Source: Caldithrix sp. | GTDB lineage: Bacteria > Zhuqueibacterota > Zhuqueibacteria > Thermofontimicrobiales > Sulfurfontimicrobiaceae | NCBI GenBank assembly: GCA_020722815.1 | Contig: DYKB01000022.1 | Coordinates: 30,538-94,537, forward strand | Direction: 5' to 3' | Length of the DNA: 64,000 nucleotides | Shown here: positions 17,127 through 26,718 of the stretch, piece after piece | Layout of the letters: every line of letters starts with the position of its first letter | How positions within the stretch are numbered: the first letter of the stretch is position 1 | Made by a program: the position numbers and the translations under genes | Notes under the pieces: model-generated | What the model saw: only the letters and a program-made list of their open reading frames with translations | What the model was told of the DNA's origin: nothing | Databases searched by the model: none

Positions 17127-20100
17127 TTATCGATCCACCGGAAAAGCTTCGTGATTTGGCCAGGGGCGTGGCGCTTCTTTAATTTTTTGCATCAAATGTT
17201 CGATTCCCTTCATCAATTGGGCATCATGACCGCGCTGCATTTCCAGGGAATTTAATTCTACTTCAATATCCGGCTGAACGCCGGTATTTTCGACAATCCA
17301 TTTTCCGGCGGGATCATAGATACGATAATCCGGTGCCGAAAGTCCACCACCATCAATTAACTGGATAAACATCGAGACGCCAACCAGTCCACCCCAGGAT
17401 CGGGTGCCAATCACCGGCCCCATCTGGCGCATCTGAAATTCCATAGGAAGCATATCGCCGCCGGAACCAGCCTGTCGATTGGTGAGGCAAACCATGTGGG
17501 CCTGTGTTGTAACCGCGGGGGTGGTTTGATGGTGCGAATAGCGTCGGGTCCAATAGGCCAGGGGACGTTTTCCCAATCTTTGCAGGAAAATATCCGGATC
17601 CAGACCCCCACCATTAAACCGGCCATCGATAATCAGACCTTTTTTACGCGTTTGTGAATAAAAATATTTTGGAAATTCAGCCGCCGAACCAGTATAGGTA
17701 TCGGGGAGATGGATATAACCAATTTGACCATTCGATTCTTTGTCCGCAACCAGGCGATTATGTTCCACCCAGTCCAGATAACGCAAAGTGAATTCATTCG
17801 ATAATGGCTTTACGGTTATCTCTCGGGCACCAGTCGCTGTCGGTTTGTTATTAATTAATAAGGTAACCTGCTTTTGTGCCAGATTCTGAAAATAGCTATA
17901 GATATTTCGGTCACTGGTCACTTCCATCCCGTTTACCTGCAATAAATAATCACCTTCTTTTACATTAAGTCCGGGCATTGTTAATGGGGGAACAATGTCA
18001 TTTGTCCAATCCGGAACGCGATAAATTTTTTTGAATTGATATCGCTTTGAAACGGGATCAACCTGCCAGTCGGCACCCAGCATGCCGGTATTCACTCTTT
18101 GAGGTTGGCGCGCCTTGTCACCCCCGAAAACGTATGTATGGGATGTGTTCAATTCACCAATCAATTCGCCGATAATGTAGCGGACATCTTCCCGACAACA
18201 AGCATCTTTCAGCAATTTGCCATATTTTTCTTTCATCGCCCGCCAATCGATTCCATGCATGGCAGGTTCATAATAAAAATCACGTTCCATGCGCCAGGCT
18301 TCGTTGAAAATTTGTGTCCATTCTTTGAGGGGATTCAACCACATTTTTAAATCCCCCAGTTTTAAATCCTTTCCACTGGATTCTTTTTCACTGGTTTCGA
18401 TGATTCCAATTGAATTTCCTTTTTTATAAGCGAGATGCTTTCCCTGCGCGGCGATTTTATAAGCGTCGATTCCTTCAATTACCAGACGCTCTTTGCGCTC
18501 TTTGAACGAAAACGCATACAGATTTTTGGCTCCGACAGCGCGGAATTCAAAACGATTAAAATCACCTTCATCTTTATTCAGGTAAAACAAATCAGCATCG
18601 GTGATGGCCAGATTGCGATAATTTCCCCGTTCTAATGGCAAAATTTCAATTCGATTGACCAATCCATCAAAATCAATTATGATATTGGCGGTTTTTGCTG
18701 TTTCTTCCGATTTTTTGTCGTCTTTCTTATCTTTTTTAGCCTTTTCATCTTTCATATCTGATTTTTCTTCAGATTTGGCTTCTTCAATATCATTTTTAAA
18801 TGGTAAAAGGGGTGCACCGTCTTTCTGGAGGGTTAAACAACAGATAGCGGCCGCTTTTTTATAGACCATTTCCCATTCAAAATCACAAAATGTTGGATCA
18901 AAACGTCGGTTAGAAATAAAGAAGAGATGTTTGCCATCGCGGGAAAAAACAGGGCCAAAATCACTGAAAATGCCATTGCTCACACAATATTTTTGTCCTG
19001 TTTCCACCGAATAAATATAAACCTGATACACCAGATCACTATTCATTTTTGAATAAGTAATAAAACGACTATCGGGTGACCAGTTATAGTCATTAATTGG
19101 TTTTAAATCCAGCGATACATCCACATCTTCATATTCTGCATGATCGATTTCAACCACTTTTTGGGTGGCAATATCCACATAGTAGCAGCGAAGGGTCTGG
19201 TCAGCAAAAGCGATTTTTTTACTGTCGGGTGACCAGCGCAAAGTGTGTCGATAGCCATCTTTGTTTTGCGTCAATGCAATCGCCTCCTTTTTACCGGAAG
19301 CATCCATTATGTACAACTCATATTCACCAGATTTATCGGAGATATAAGCAATCGATTTGCCGTCGGGTGACCAGGCGGCGTCTTTATCTCTTGCCCCGCA
19401 ATTTTTTGTTAAATTTTGAGTGGGACCGTTTTCTTTTGGGACTGAAAAAATTTCGCCACGCGCGACAACCAGTGCCCGTGCACCAGACGGAGAACAATCA
19501 AAATCAGTTACATTCTCCGCCACATCCTTTAAATATGGCCTTAAATCGGGTGAATCGGTTTTAATTTCTACCGGAACGGCTTTATTGATACCGGTTGTAA
19601 CATCGAGTGTCCACAGCGTGCCACCGACTTCATAAACAATCACATTTCCGCCATCACTCGGCCGGCGGACATCATAATCCTGATGAGATGTCAATTGTTT
19701 GATTTGATTGGTCGCGGGATCTAATTCATAAAGATTTAAAACGCGATTGCGATCTGATGAAAAATAGATTTTATTACCAATCCACATCGGGAGACGATCC
19801 GTTCCGGCAAAGTTTGTGAGATTCCTTTCGACATAGGTTTCAAAATCGTAAAGATAAATTTCCTGCGCCAGTCCGCCACGATAGCGTTTCCAGGTGGCAT
19901 TTTCAGTGGAAACTTTATTAAATGCTATCTTTTTTCCATCCGGTGAAAAACTTCCCTGAGCGGCTTCGGTCATAATCAATTCTTCCAGACTGGAACCATC
20001 CGGTGAAATCAGAAACAGACGTGTGAAACGGTTGAAGCTATTCCGTGTTGAAGAAAATAGAATCTTATTCTTCAGGGGATGCCAGCCTACCACCTGATCA

Positions 20101-20453
20101 ACACCCGGGTGAAAAGTGACGCGGGTAATTTCGCCACCATAAACATTCATGACATAAACATCCGAGTTCCCATCATATTCACCCGTAAAAGCGATTAATT
20201 TCCCATCGGGTGAGAATTTTGGAAAGGTTTCGACACCGTCATGGATAGTTAGCCGAATCGCAATGCCTCCCTGGGCCGAAACCGTCCAGATATCTTCACT
20301 ATACGTGAAGACAATTAAATTATCATGTATATCTGGAAATCGCATTAGTGGCCGATTAGGATTGGAAATCAGGCCGGTGATGCTAACAAAAAATAATAAA
20401 ATTGTAAAAATGGAAATAAAATGTTTCGAACAATGGTTGGAAATGGTTTTCAT
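17127..20453 (-). CDS. Tricorn-like S41 protease, secreted
   Basis: The protein is 1108 aa, with a signal peptide at about 1-30. A WD40/PD40 beta-propeller region (about 40-530) repeats the SPDGKxIAF and SPDSKKI motifs. A Lys/Asp/Glu-rich insertion lies near 545-590. Then comes a second propeller-like part, a core region around 750-850, a PDZ domain (about 850-930) and the S41 catalytic domain with the nucleophile near S997 in AGSGGDMLP. Tricorn proteases trim peptides produced by larger proteases. The size fits. An export signal makes a periplasmic or extracellular role likely, unlike archaeal Tricorn. Start ATG with AGGAGAC upstream. Confidence 0.85.
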   Translation of the reverse strand: MKTISNHCSKHFISIFTILLFFVSITGLISNPNRPLMRFPDIHDNLIVFTYSEDIWTVSAQGGIAIRLTIHDGVETFPKFSPDGKLIAFTGEYDGNSDVYVMNVYGGEITRVTFHPGVDQVVGWHPLKNKILFSSTRNSFNRFTRLFLISPDGSSLEELIMTEAAQGSFSPDGKKIAFNKVSTENATWKRYRGGLAQEIYLYDFETYVERNLTNFAGTDRLPMWIGNKIYFSSDRNRVLNLYELDPATNQIKQLTSHQDYDVRRPSDGGNVIVYEVGGTLWTLDVTTGINKAVPVEIKTDSPDLRPYLKDVAENVTDFDCSPSGARALVVARGEIFSVPKENGPTQNLTKNCGARDKDAAWSPDGKSIAYISDKSGEYELYIMDASGKKEAIALTQNKDGYRHTLRWSPDSKKIAFADQTLRCYYVDIATQKVVEIDHAEYEDVDVSLDLKPINDYNWSPDSRFITYSKMNSDLVYQVYIYSVETGQKYCVSNGIFSDFGPVFSRDGKHLFFISNRRFDPTFCDFEWEMVYKKAAAICCLTLQKDGAPLLPFKNDIEEAKSEEKSDMKDEKAKKDKKDDKKSEETAKTANIIIDFDGLVNRIEILPLERGNYRNLAITDADLFYLNKDEGDFNRFEFRAVGAKNLYAFSFKERKERLVIEGIDAYKIAAQGKHLAYKKGNSIGIIETSEKESSGKDLKLGDLKMWLNPLKEWTQIFNEAWRMERDFYYEPAMHGIDWRAMKEKYGKLLKDACCREDVRYIIGELIGELNTSHTYVFGGDKARQPQRVNTGMLGADWQVDPVSKRYQFKKIYRVPDWTNDIVPPLTMPGLNVKEGDYLLQVNGMEVTSDRNIYSYFQNLAQKQVTLLINNKPTATGAREITVKPLSNEFTLRYLDWVEHNRLVADKESNGQIGYIHLPDTYTGSAAEFPKYFYSQTRKKGLIIDGRFNGGGLDPDIFLQRLGKRPLAYWTRRYSHHQTTPAVTTQAHMVCLTNRQAGSGGDMLPMEFQMRQMGPVIGTRSWGGLVGVSMFIQLIDGGGLSAPDYRIYDPAGKWIVENTGVQPDIEVELNSLEMQRGHDAQLMKGIEHLMQKIKEAPRPWPNHEAFPVDR

Positions 20454-20692
20454 TACTGGAGTCTCCTTTTGTTGGTGAAAGTTTTTGTTTATTTAGATGC
20501 TTGAACAGCCGGGGAATTAAATTACGGATATGTCGCATTCAGGATCGCGCCATCATATCCAATTAAATACGAGAAATGTTAATGAAAAGATACATTTATG
20601 TTAACAAGAATTTAAATTTGGGAGTAAATTTCTTGAAAATAGAATTTTTTCAATAGCGTTCGGTTTACTTATCAATTTAAATAAAAGAATAC

Positions 20693-20771
20693 CGTCATTC
20701 CCGTATGTTTTTGACGGGAATCCATCTTCCAGGAAACAATGGATGTCCGATAAAAGCATTCGGGCATGACG
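20693..20771. repeat. REP-like inverted-repeat element
   Basis: CGTCATTCCCGTATG (20693-20707) and CATTCGGGCATGACG (20757-20771) form outer arms with two mismatches, with inner pairs TTCCCGT/ACGGGAA and ATCCA/TGGAT. This GTCATTCCCG...GGGAATCCA pattern is a common dispersed intergenic element in many genomes. A short open frame across it is not a gene. Confidence 0.6.
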
Positions 20772-20896
20772 TTTTGTAGTATTATGTTGAAATTGAAGCA
20801 AATTTCTCATCTGTGTCGAACATTATTTAAATTTTTTATTAGATGGAGTATAGCGCTTAGCCGTCAGGTTAAGGCTGTAGATCATTAATAAATAAA

Positions 20897-21048
20897 TGAA
20901 TAGCCACGATCTTTAGCAGGTGGATCATAATATTCCCCCCATATTAAAGTGGGTTTTAACCCACTGGAGTTGAAGGACTCGGGCTTAAAAGCCCGGTGAT
21001 TATCGGGAGGCGTTCATGGAACCACGAGCTAAAGCTCGTGGCAATTCA
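20897..21048. repeat. 152-bp repeat with terminal inverted repeats and three internal palindromes
   Basis: The ends (20897-20917 and 21028-21048) are inverted repeats of 21 bp with two mismatches. Inside are near-perfect short hairpins AGTGGGTTTTAACCCACT (20948-20965), CGGGCTTAAAAGCCCG (20980-20995) and CCACGAGCTAAAGCTCGTGG (21022-21041). A diverged copy is at 24893-25195. Similarity also extends about 45 bp to the left of both copies (GCTTAGCC...TCAGG). It lies in the 682-bp gap 20454-21135, which has no gene. Confidence 0.75.
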
Positions 21049-21135
21049 ATTATAACTTATTGAAATTCATATTGTTATCACCTTCACCTGACGGCGATGG
21101 GGTATCGCAATCTTCAAAAGAAAGCAAATTTTTTA

Positions 21136-22617
21136 TTAATCTTCCAATTCTTTTAAGCGATATTGTAGCCAGCGAACTGAAACCCCTAATTCCTGGGCCG
21201 CTTTTGAACGATTTCCGCCATGCATCTGGAGTGCTTTTCGGACATAGCGATTGGTGATATCACTTAGATTGAGATTTTCGATTTCATCCGGTCGGGCTTT
21301 TTGATAGATGGGGAGATGTTCGGGATAAATTTTGGAACGATCACTCATGACGAGCGCCGCCTGAATCACATTTTCTAATTCCCGCACGTTGCCAGGCCAA
21401 TAATAGTCCTGAATCACTTTTAATGCACTGGAAGAGAAACTGGTTACCTGAGGGTTGGTTTTTGCGCGATATTTTTTGAGAAAATATTCAGCTAATAGCG
21501 GAATATCATCTTTACGCTCCCGCAGGGGGGGGAGTTCGATGGAAATCACATTTAAGCGGTAGTATAAATCTTCCCGAAACAGACCTTTTTTGACCTGTTC
21601 CTGTAAATTTTTATTGGTTGCCGAAAGGAAGCGAACATCCACTTTTCGAATATGCGTATCCCCAACGCGTTTAATTTCCCCTTCCTGGATCACGCGTAAT
21701 AATTCAGTTTGGAGCGAAAAGCTGATATCCGCAATTTCATCGAGAAAGAAAGTGCCCCCATCGGCAATTTCCAATAAACCTTTTTTATCAGAAACCGCCC
21801 CGGTAAAAGCGCCGCGTTTATGTCCAAAAAGTTCACTTTCTAACAAGGTTTCCTGAAGAGCCCCACAATATTGACCCACAAAAGGATTGTTACGCCGGGG
21901 ACCATGGGCATGAATCGCCCGTGCTACCAGTTCTTTACCGGTGCCACTTTCCCCATAGATAAGTACGGTCACGTTTGTTCGGGCCACCTTTTCCATCAAA
22001 CTGAAGACCTGCTTCATCGCTGTACTTTGTCCAATGATCTCATTAAATGGAAAAATTTTCTCCATATCGCGTTTGAGTATTCGATTTTCCAGTTGCAGTG
22101 ATTCGTAAAGACGGGCGTTTTCGATAGCCAGTGCAGCCTGGTTGGCGAAGGCTTCTAAAAAATGCAGACTTTTTTCATTAAAGTTGCGGCGGTTTTTAAT
22201 ACTATCCACGTAAATCACTCCAATGAATTTATCGCGCAATCGCAACGGGACAGCGGCCATCGAACGTATTTTTAAAGCCATCACGCTTTCAAAATCACAA
22301 AAACGTTCATCCTCAAGCGCGTCATGGGATAAAATGCCTTCTTGTGTTTCAAATGTTTTTCGAATAATGCTGGTCGAAAACTGTTCGCTGTTCAAAACCT
22401 CCCGTTCATCAATATTCCGCGCAGTGATGGTTTGAAAATGCTGAGTTCCTTCACGGCTCAGAATAATGAACCCACGTTCTGCATCCAGGGCCCGCATGGC
22501 GATATCCATTATTTTCGAGAGCAGCGTATCTAAATTTAATACTGAATTAATTTCTTCACTAATCTCGAATAAGGCCTTAAAATGGTTCGCCGTCATATCA
22601 GCTATATTATTTGACAA
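21136..22617 (-). CDS. GAF-domain sigma-54-dependent transcriptional activator
   Basis: The protein is 493 aa. An N-terminal GAF domain (about 10-170) senses a small ligand. It is followed by the AAA+ domain with Walker A GESGTGKE (222-229) and the sigma-54 contact loop GAFTGA (269-274). A C-terminal Fis-type helix-turn-helix ends the protein (NRSKAAQELGVSVRWLQYRLKE). It would open sigma-54 promoters in response to the GAF ligand. A TTG start at 22617 is supported by AGGAG 6 nt upstream. Targets are unknown; no sigma-54 -24/-12 promoter was identified nearby. A partner kinase is not adjacent and not required. Confidence 0.9.
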   Translation of the reverse strand: MSNNIADMTANHFKALFEISEEINSVLNLDTLLSKIMDIAMRALDAERGFIILSREGTQHFQTITARNIDEREVLNSEQFSTSIIRKTFETQEGILSHDALEDERFCDFESVMALKIRSMAAVPLRLRDKFIGVIYVDSIKNRRNFNEKSLHFLEAFANQAALAIENARLYESLQLENRILKRDMEKIFPFNEIIGQSTAMKQVFSLMEKVARTNVTVLIYGESGTGKELVARAIHAHGPRRNNPFVGQYCGALQETLLESELFGHKRGAFTGAVSDKKGLLEIADGGTFFLDEIADISFSLQTELLRVIQEGEIKRVGDTHIRKVDVRFLSATNKNLQEQVKKGLFREDLYYRLNVISIELPPLRERKDDIPLLAEYFLKKYRAKTNPQVTSFSSSALKVIQDYYWPGNVRELENVIQAALVMSDRSKIYPEHLPIYQKARPDEIENLNLSDITNRYVRKALQMHGGNRSKAAQELGVSVRWLQYRLKELED

Positions 22618-22758
22618 ATTTAACTCCTGATTTTATATGAAATTAAATTTCGTATCAGTCCCGGTTAAAAGGCTCATCATTCACCGTCGCTATTGGCTAT
22701 CATTCTTCGTCTTTATCAGCGAATTCTGAGTGCGTTCAACCTGGTAATAGTTATGTAA

Positions 22759-24369
22759 CTAGATGAGTTCCTTGATATTTCCATCTATTATGGAAATTCC
22801 ATCAACCGATTTACATTCTTCCGCAGCGAAAGGTAATTGCCGCGGTTCATAATACGTTTTTCGAATGTGATTCATGAAATGAGAAACTGCCTTTTTTTCC
22901 AGCAAAACAAGCACTATCCCGCCCAATCCTGCGCCGGTCAAACCTGCACCATAAACACCATCTGCTTCGCTGGCAATGTCCACCAATAGGTCCAATTCGG
23001 GTGTACTACAATCGTATCCCCCGGCTTGATATGCCAATGAAGCCCTTTTTTGGATTTCAGGATTGTTTGAACTCAAATCTTCAATGAGTTTATGGAAATA
23101 ATTATCGCCAAAGTTTTTGTTGTAAGGTGCTGGTAATAATTTACCGTTATTTTTTACCACGCGATCGCCATCATGCGAGATGAGCATTATCTCGCCCAGT
23201 TCCCGATAATTCTTTGTCTTTATAAGGAAACTGGTTAACTCACTCCGGGCACACTCACTTAAGCCATATAAACAAACCCCGCGCACGGAATAGCCGTCCT
23301 TTGGTTCGCTATGCGCTGAAAAAATGCGCTCAAATCGAGATTGCTCCGCTGGTAATTGCTGATAGACGTCAGTTCGTTTCATTCGTAGCGGTAGTGCCAT
23401 TAACATTTTATAAAGTTCTTGTAAAGAAATCTTCAAATGATGCGGATTGTAATCACGCAAGAATTGCACATTTGCATATTCAGGAAAATATTTGCGTAAT
23501 AGGGAACAGGCGATTTCATAGGTAGCCACCCGGCTGTTGAAAATATCGCGTGCGCCAGCCGATTTTTTAGCTTCAACCAGTGAATGACACGCGATAATTG
23601 CCAATTCATCCGGAAAAGGAATCTTTTCAACACGCAATGGGAAAAATTGAAGGTGTGTTAAATGATTTTTTTTCCCGTAAATAATCGATCCATGATCGCC
23701 TGCTCCGCCACGCGTACCAACATACCACTCCGCTTCGCCACAAAACAGCGTTTTTTGTTCTTGGGTCAAATTTAAGTGATTGATATAATCCAGCGCTTCC
23801 ATTGTTCCAACCACCAGCGCCGAAGAAGAACTTAATCCAGCAGCCGGTGGAATTTTTCCATTAATTGCTGCATTAAAGCCTGTAAGTGGAAAGTCAAACT
23901 GATTTTGTAAATAAAAACAGGCACTTTTAATATAATTTTCCCAGCGCCCCTTTACTAACTGGATTGAATTGATAGACTCCAGCCAATCATATCGCTTACC
24001 TGGCTGCGCAACATCGGACATCGAAAATTCAAACGGGGGATATTGTGAATCTGTATTGACAAAGAAAATTTTATTATCAGTTCGGGGAGCGATGGCCAGA
24101 ATCAGTTCACGATTAATTGTTAGTGTATTGATAAATCCACCGCGATGTTCAATATGGACTCCTAACAGATTAATTCTTGCTGGCACCCGAATGAAAAAAA
24201 TTTTCGCTTGAGCGCCAAAATACTGCTTAAACGTCGCCAAAACTGCCAAATAGTCCTTTTGGATGGCTGTGACAGCCGCATCGGTTCCATAAATCTGGTG
24301 TAAAAAAACAACCGATGCCGGCGATCGATAAAAATTTTCCCAGCAATTAATAGACAGCAGTTCAGGCAT
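22759..24369 (-). CDS. Galactokinase-like GHMP sugar kinase with divergent substrate motif
   Basis: The protein is 536 aa, longer than the usual about 380-400 aa of galactokinase. The GHMP core is clear: PARINLLGVHIEHRGG (63-78) replaces the galactokinase PGRVNLIGEHxDYxGG motif, the ATP loop GLSSSSA is at 178-184, and the C-terminal TGAGLGG strand is present. The catalytic strip reads GTRGGAGDHGS (218-228), where galactokinase has GxMDQ. The Glu-to-Val and Asp-to-Glu changes in the sugar-binding motif argue for a different sugar than galactose. An extra N-terminal about 50 residues is also present. A strong promoter lies just upstream. Confidence 0.75.
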   Translation of the reverse strand: MPELLSINCWENFYRSPASVVFLHQIYGTDAAVTAIQKDYLAVLATFKQYFGAQAKIFFIRVPARINLLGVHIEHRGGFINTLTINRELILAIAPRTDNKIFFVNTDSQYPPFEFSMSDVAQPGKRYDWLESINSIQLVKGRWENYIKSACFYLQNQFDFPLTGFNAAINGKIPPAAGLSSSSALVVGTMEALDYINHLNLTQEQKTLFCGEAEWYVGTRGGAGDHGSIIYGKKNHLTHLQFFPLRVEKIPFPDELAIIACHSLVEAKKSAGARDIFNSRVATYEIACSLLRKYFPEYANVQFLRDYNPHHLKISLQELYKMLMALPLRMKRTDVYQQLPAEQSRFERIFSAHSEPKDGYSVRGVCLYGLSECARSELTSFLIKTKNYRELGEIMLISHDGDRVVKNNGKLLPAPYNKNFGDNYFHKLIEDLSSNNPEIQKRASLAYQAGGYDCSTPELDLLVDIASEADGVYGAGLTGAGLGGIVLVLLEKKAVSHFMNHIRKTYYEPRQLPFAAEECKSVDGISIIDGNIKELI

Positions 24370-24408
24370 GAAATTTTTCTCCGGATTTAGTTGTGAGTGT
24401 TTAAAAAT

Positions 24409-24437
24409 AATATACTAAAATAATGCCGGATTGTCAA
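24409..24437 (-). promoter_or_regulatory. Strong sigma-70-type promoter of the galactokinase-like gene
   Basis: Read on the minus strand: TTGACA (24432-24437), a 17-bp spacer and TATATT (24409-24414), 40 bp before the start at 24369. Near-perfect consensus and spacing. Confidence 0.7.
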
Positions 24438-24892
24438 TTATAAATATTTATTTAAATCAATAAAGATGATTTTGAAAAAATTTTATTAACCCGCCGCTGT
24501 TCTCTGTTTCCATTTTCAGCACATCCATGGTAAATTGACGGTAATAATCTGGATTACTTGCGGGGAAATTTGATTGCCATCATAACCGCCTCACTGAGAA
24601 ATTTCTAACCGGATTAAATCGTATAACTTCAAAAATCATCATTTGATTCAATGGTCGAAAGAAGATTGGCGCAATTTTTGTTTCTGTGTATCATAATGAT
24701 TTTTACGACTGTACACTTTTTATTGAGGAATAAAATACCCGCATGTAAGCTCTTTTCCGGAAAGCGAGGGAACCGCGATACCCGCTCCCGTAACGAAAAG
24801 GCTTTGCCTGGTCTGTTTTGCCTTGCGAAGGGGCTATGGGGCTTAGCCATCAGGGTAAGAATGTAACCATTTGAATTTAAAGAAGTTGAAAT

Positions 24893-25195
24893 TGAATTAC
24901 CATGAGCTTTCGCGCGTGGAGTACAAAGTCTCTCCAATCCATCGGTGGGGTTGAAACCGCTGGTGAATAAAAAAGAGGACTTAAAAGCCCCCCAAAAGTG
25001 GAGGGAAGTGTTCAAAACCACGAGCTAAAGATGGTGTCCGAGAACTATAAAATTGACCAATATTAACCTTGCGAAGGTTTAATTCAACACAATATATAGA
25101 TTAAAAATCAAATAATTATCAATATATGTAATTTGTTTTATACAACAACCTTCGCAAGGTTAGTTCTCGGACACGCTCTAAAGATCGTGGCTATC
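24893..25195. repeat. Second copy of the 152-bp repeat, split by an insertion
   Basis: Left part 24893-25032 and right part 25178-25195 match the ends of the repeat at 20897-21048. Removing the insertion and one 8-bp duplicate leaves about 150 bp. Shared landmarks in order are TGAATT(A)CCA..GAGCTTT at the left edge, CTTAAAAGCCC, and CCACGAGCTAAAG. The copy is decayed. Confidence 0.65.
25033..25177. mobile_element. 145-bp MITE-like insertion with terminal inverted repeats and 8-bp target duplication
   Basis: Core ends GTGTCCGAGAACT (25034-25046) and AGTTCTCGGACAC (25162-25174) are exact reverse complements. Sub-terminal AACCTTGCGAAGGTT (25065-25079) and AACCTTCGCAAGGTT (25147-25161) form another exact inverted pair, each itself a small hairpin. 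CTAAAGAT flanks both sides (25025-25032 and 25178-25185), the expected 8-bp target duplication. It has no coding capacity, so it must be moved by a transposase encoded elsewhere. The parent family is not identified. Confidence 0.75.
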
Positions 25196-25547
25196 TATTT
25201 GTTTTTTAATGATTTAAAATTTTAAACTGTCAGCGATGAGCCATGGCGATTGGTTAGATTTTATCGTGTGCGGTTACAAAACGAAAATTATACTAAAATA
25301 ATTTGTTAAGGCTTATTTGCTTCATTGAAAAGAACATCTGCATGATTCACACCTTCATTGAGCATGGCGTTCATTTTTGAGAATGTTTCAAAATGAAGCA
25401 ATTTTATGCAATGATGGCATGAAATTGTAATTAAAGCGGGGCAATTTTGTGTTTTATCAGTTGAATTAGCGTTCTAATATTTTTAAAAATAAATAGTTGC
25501 TGTATTTTTATACCTTTATGTAAAAAAGCCGTTGATTGGCATAAAAT

Positions 25548-25576
25548 TTGAAAATAATCGAACGATTTAATATGAA
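25548..25576 (+). promoter_or_regulatory. Candidate promoter of the envelope-machine locus
   Basis: TTGAAA (25548-25553), 17-bp spacer and TATGAA (25571-25576), 57 bp before the GTG start of the barrel gene. Moderate match. Confidence 0.35.
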
Positions 25577-25632
25577 TATTTTGGTGAAATTGATTTAATA
25601 GCTTATTAAAACAATTAGTTAAAGGTGTTAAT

Positions 25633-26703
25633 GTGAAAAACAAGCTGGAAATTAAACTTACAGTCCTAATGATGTTGATGGTAGCATCGTTTTCCTGGAG
25701 TCAAACGGCACGTTATGGTGGAAAGGGACTATTTCGAACACTTTCAGCAGAACCGGTTGGAGCTGGAAATCTTTTTGTAAATGGTTATTTTTCAGGCTAT
25801 TTGAAAAAACAAACTGAAAATTACATGACCAAAGACTATACTTTTAGTACGGCGGCTACTTTTGGGTTTTCGAAAAATTTTGAAACCTATCTCATGGGCG
25901 TTCTTTATCAGGATGACCAGCGAAGTATCTGGGCGCCACCAGGTGATAGCCGGCTTGGAATCAAGTATCATTTGCCATCGCTGGGACCGGCTTTTCATGT
26001 GGGATTAAATACGTTTGCGGTTTTTCCCACGAGTAAATATCATAATTTGATGTATGAACCCTATAGCTCCGGTGAATTTGGATGGGGTGTTCAGGTACTT
26101 TCCACCATCAGTTTTGCCAATGTCATGCCATTATTACCGATGAAAATTCATTTAAATGCCGGCTATCTGGACCATGCATTTAATGATGATTTTTTTACCA
26201 GCAAAATTGATCAGGCACTTATTGGGGCGGCCGTTGTTTTTCCGGTACGTTCTTTTCAGCTTTTTACTGAATTTACCGGCGAAATTTTTATCAATGAACC
26301 CGATGTACAATTTGCGCAAAATTCAATGCGTGTTACGCAGGGATTTAAATTCCTCGGCCCGAAGAATGTTATTTTTGATCTGATTTTTGACTTTGGGTTG
26401 ACCAACGAAGATTCCTTGCGCAATATCAGTGAGGCAAATATTATTAAGCATCCACTCTGGAAAGATTATGCCGATTGGAAAGTCACTTTTGGTGCGACTT
26501 ATCATTTTTCGCTGAAGCGATTTTTTGAGAAAGATATTGATGAGGCGAAAAAGAAAGAACTGGAAGAGCAACGAAAACTGGAACGAATCAAAAATAAACG
26601 GGAAAAAGCCAAAAGTGACCTGGATAGTATGAAACGGGCGCTGGAAGGAAAGCTGAAGACGTCCCCACAGAATCCGCCCCCAAAAAAAGATAACCAAAAT
26701 TAG
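25633..26703 (+). CDS. Predicted outer-membrane beta-barrel protein
   Basis: The protein is 356 aa. A signal peptide covers about 1-23 (VLMMLMVASFSWSQ). Alternating aromatic/hydrophobic strands run from about 30 to 290 (for example FETYLMGVLYQDD, FHVGLNTFAVFP, FQLFTEFTGEIFI). The last about 65 residues form a highly charged, coiled-coil-like tail rich in Lys and Glu, which would lie in the periplasm. It starts a run of envelope genes ending at 35553 and is 15 bp upstream of the first TPR gene, so co-transcription is likely. The start is GTG with AAAGG about 7 nt upstream. No specific family is recognised; the fold is inferred from the pattern, and it occupies the place of GltA/GltB/GltH-type barrels in gliding loci. 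Confidence 0.6.
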   Translation: MKNKLEIKLTVLMMLMVASFSWSQTARYGGKGLFRTLSAEPVGAGNLFVNGYFSGYLKKQTENYMTKDYTFSTAATFGFSKNFETYLMGVLYQDDQRSIWAPPGDSRLGIKYHLPSLGPAFHVGLNTFAVFPTSKYHNLMYEPYSSGEFGWGVQVLSTISFANVMPLLPMKIHLNAGYLDHAFNDDFFTSKIDQALIGAAVVFPVRSFQLFTEFTGEIFINEPDVQFAQNSMRVTQGFKFLGPKNVIFDLIFDFGLTNEDSLRNISEANIIKHPLWKDYADWKVTFGATYHFSLKRFFEKDIDEAKKKELEEQRKLERIKNKREKAKSDLDSMKRALEGKLKTSPQNPPPKKDNQN

Positions 26704-26718
26704 AGTTCAACCAGAAGA

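Larger units (their letters stand above)
24370..25632. other. 1.26-kb non-coding region with repeats
   Basis: No supported gene. It holds a galactokinase promoter (24409-24437, minus), a second copy of the 152-bp repeat (24893-25195) interrupted by a 145-bp inverted-repeat insertion, and the leader and candidate promoter of the barrel gene (25548-25576). A minus-strand open frame at 24629-25021 has no ribosome-binding site and overlaps the repeat. Confidence 0.6.

Noticed and set aside
20601..20810. 69-codon minus-strand open frame
   Set aside because: Overlaps the REP-like repeat and has no ribosome-binding site or family.
24629..25021. 130-codon minus-strand open frame
   Set aside because: Overlaps the decayed 152-bp repeat; no ribosome-binding site; composition looks non-coding.
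24893..25195. CRISPR array
   Set aside because: Repeats are inverted and not regularly spaced direct repeats with spacers, and no cas genes are near.
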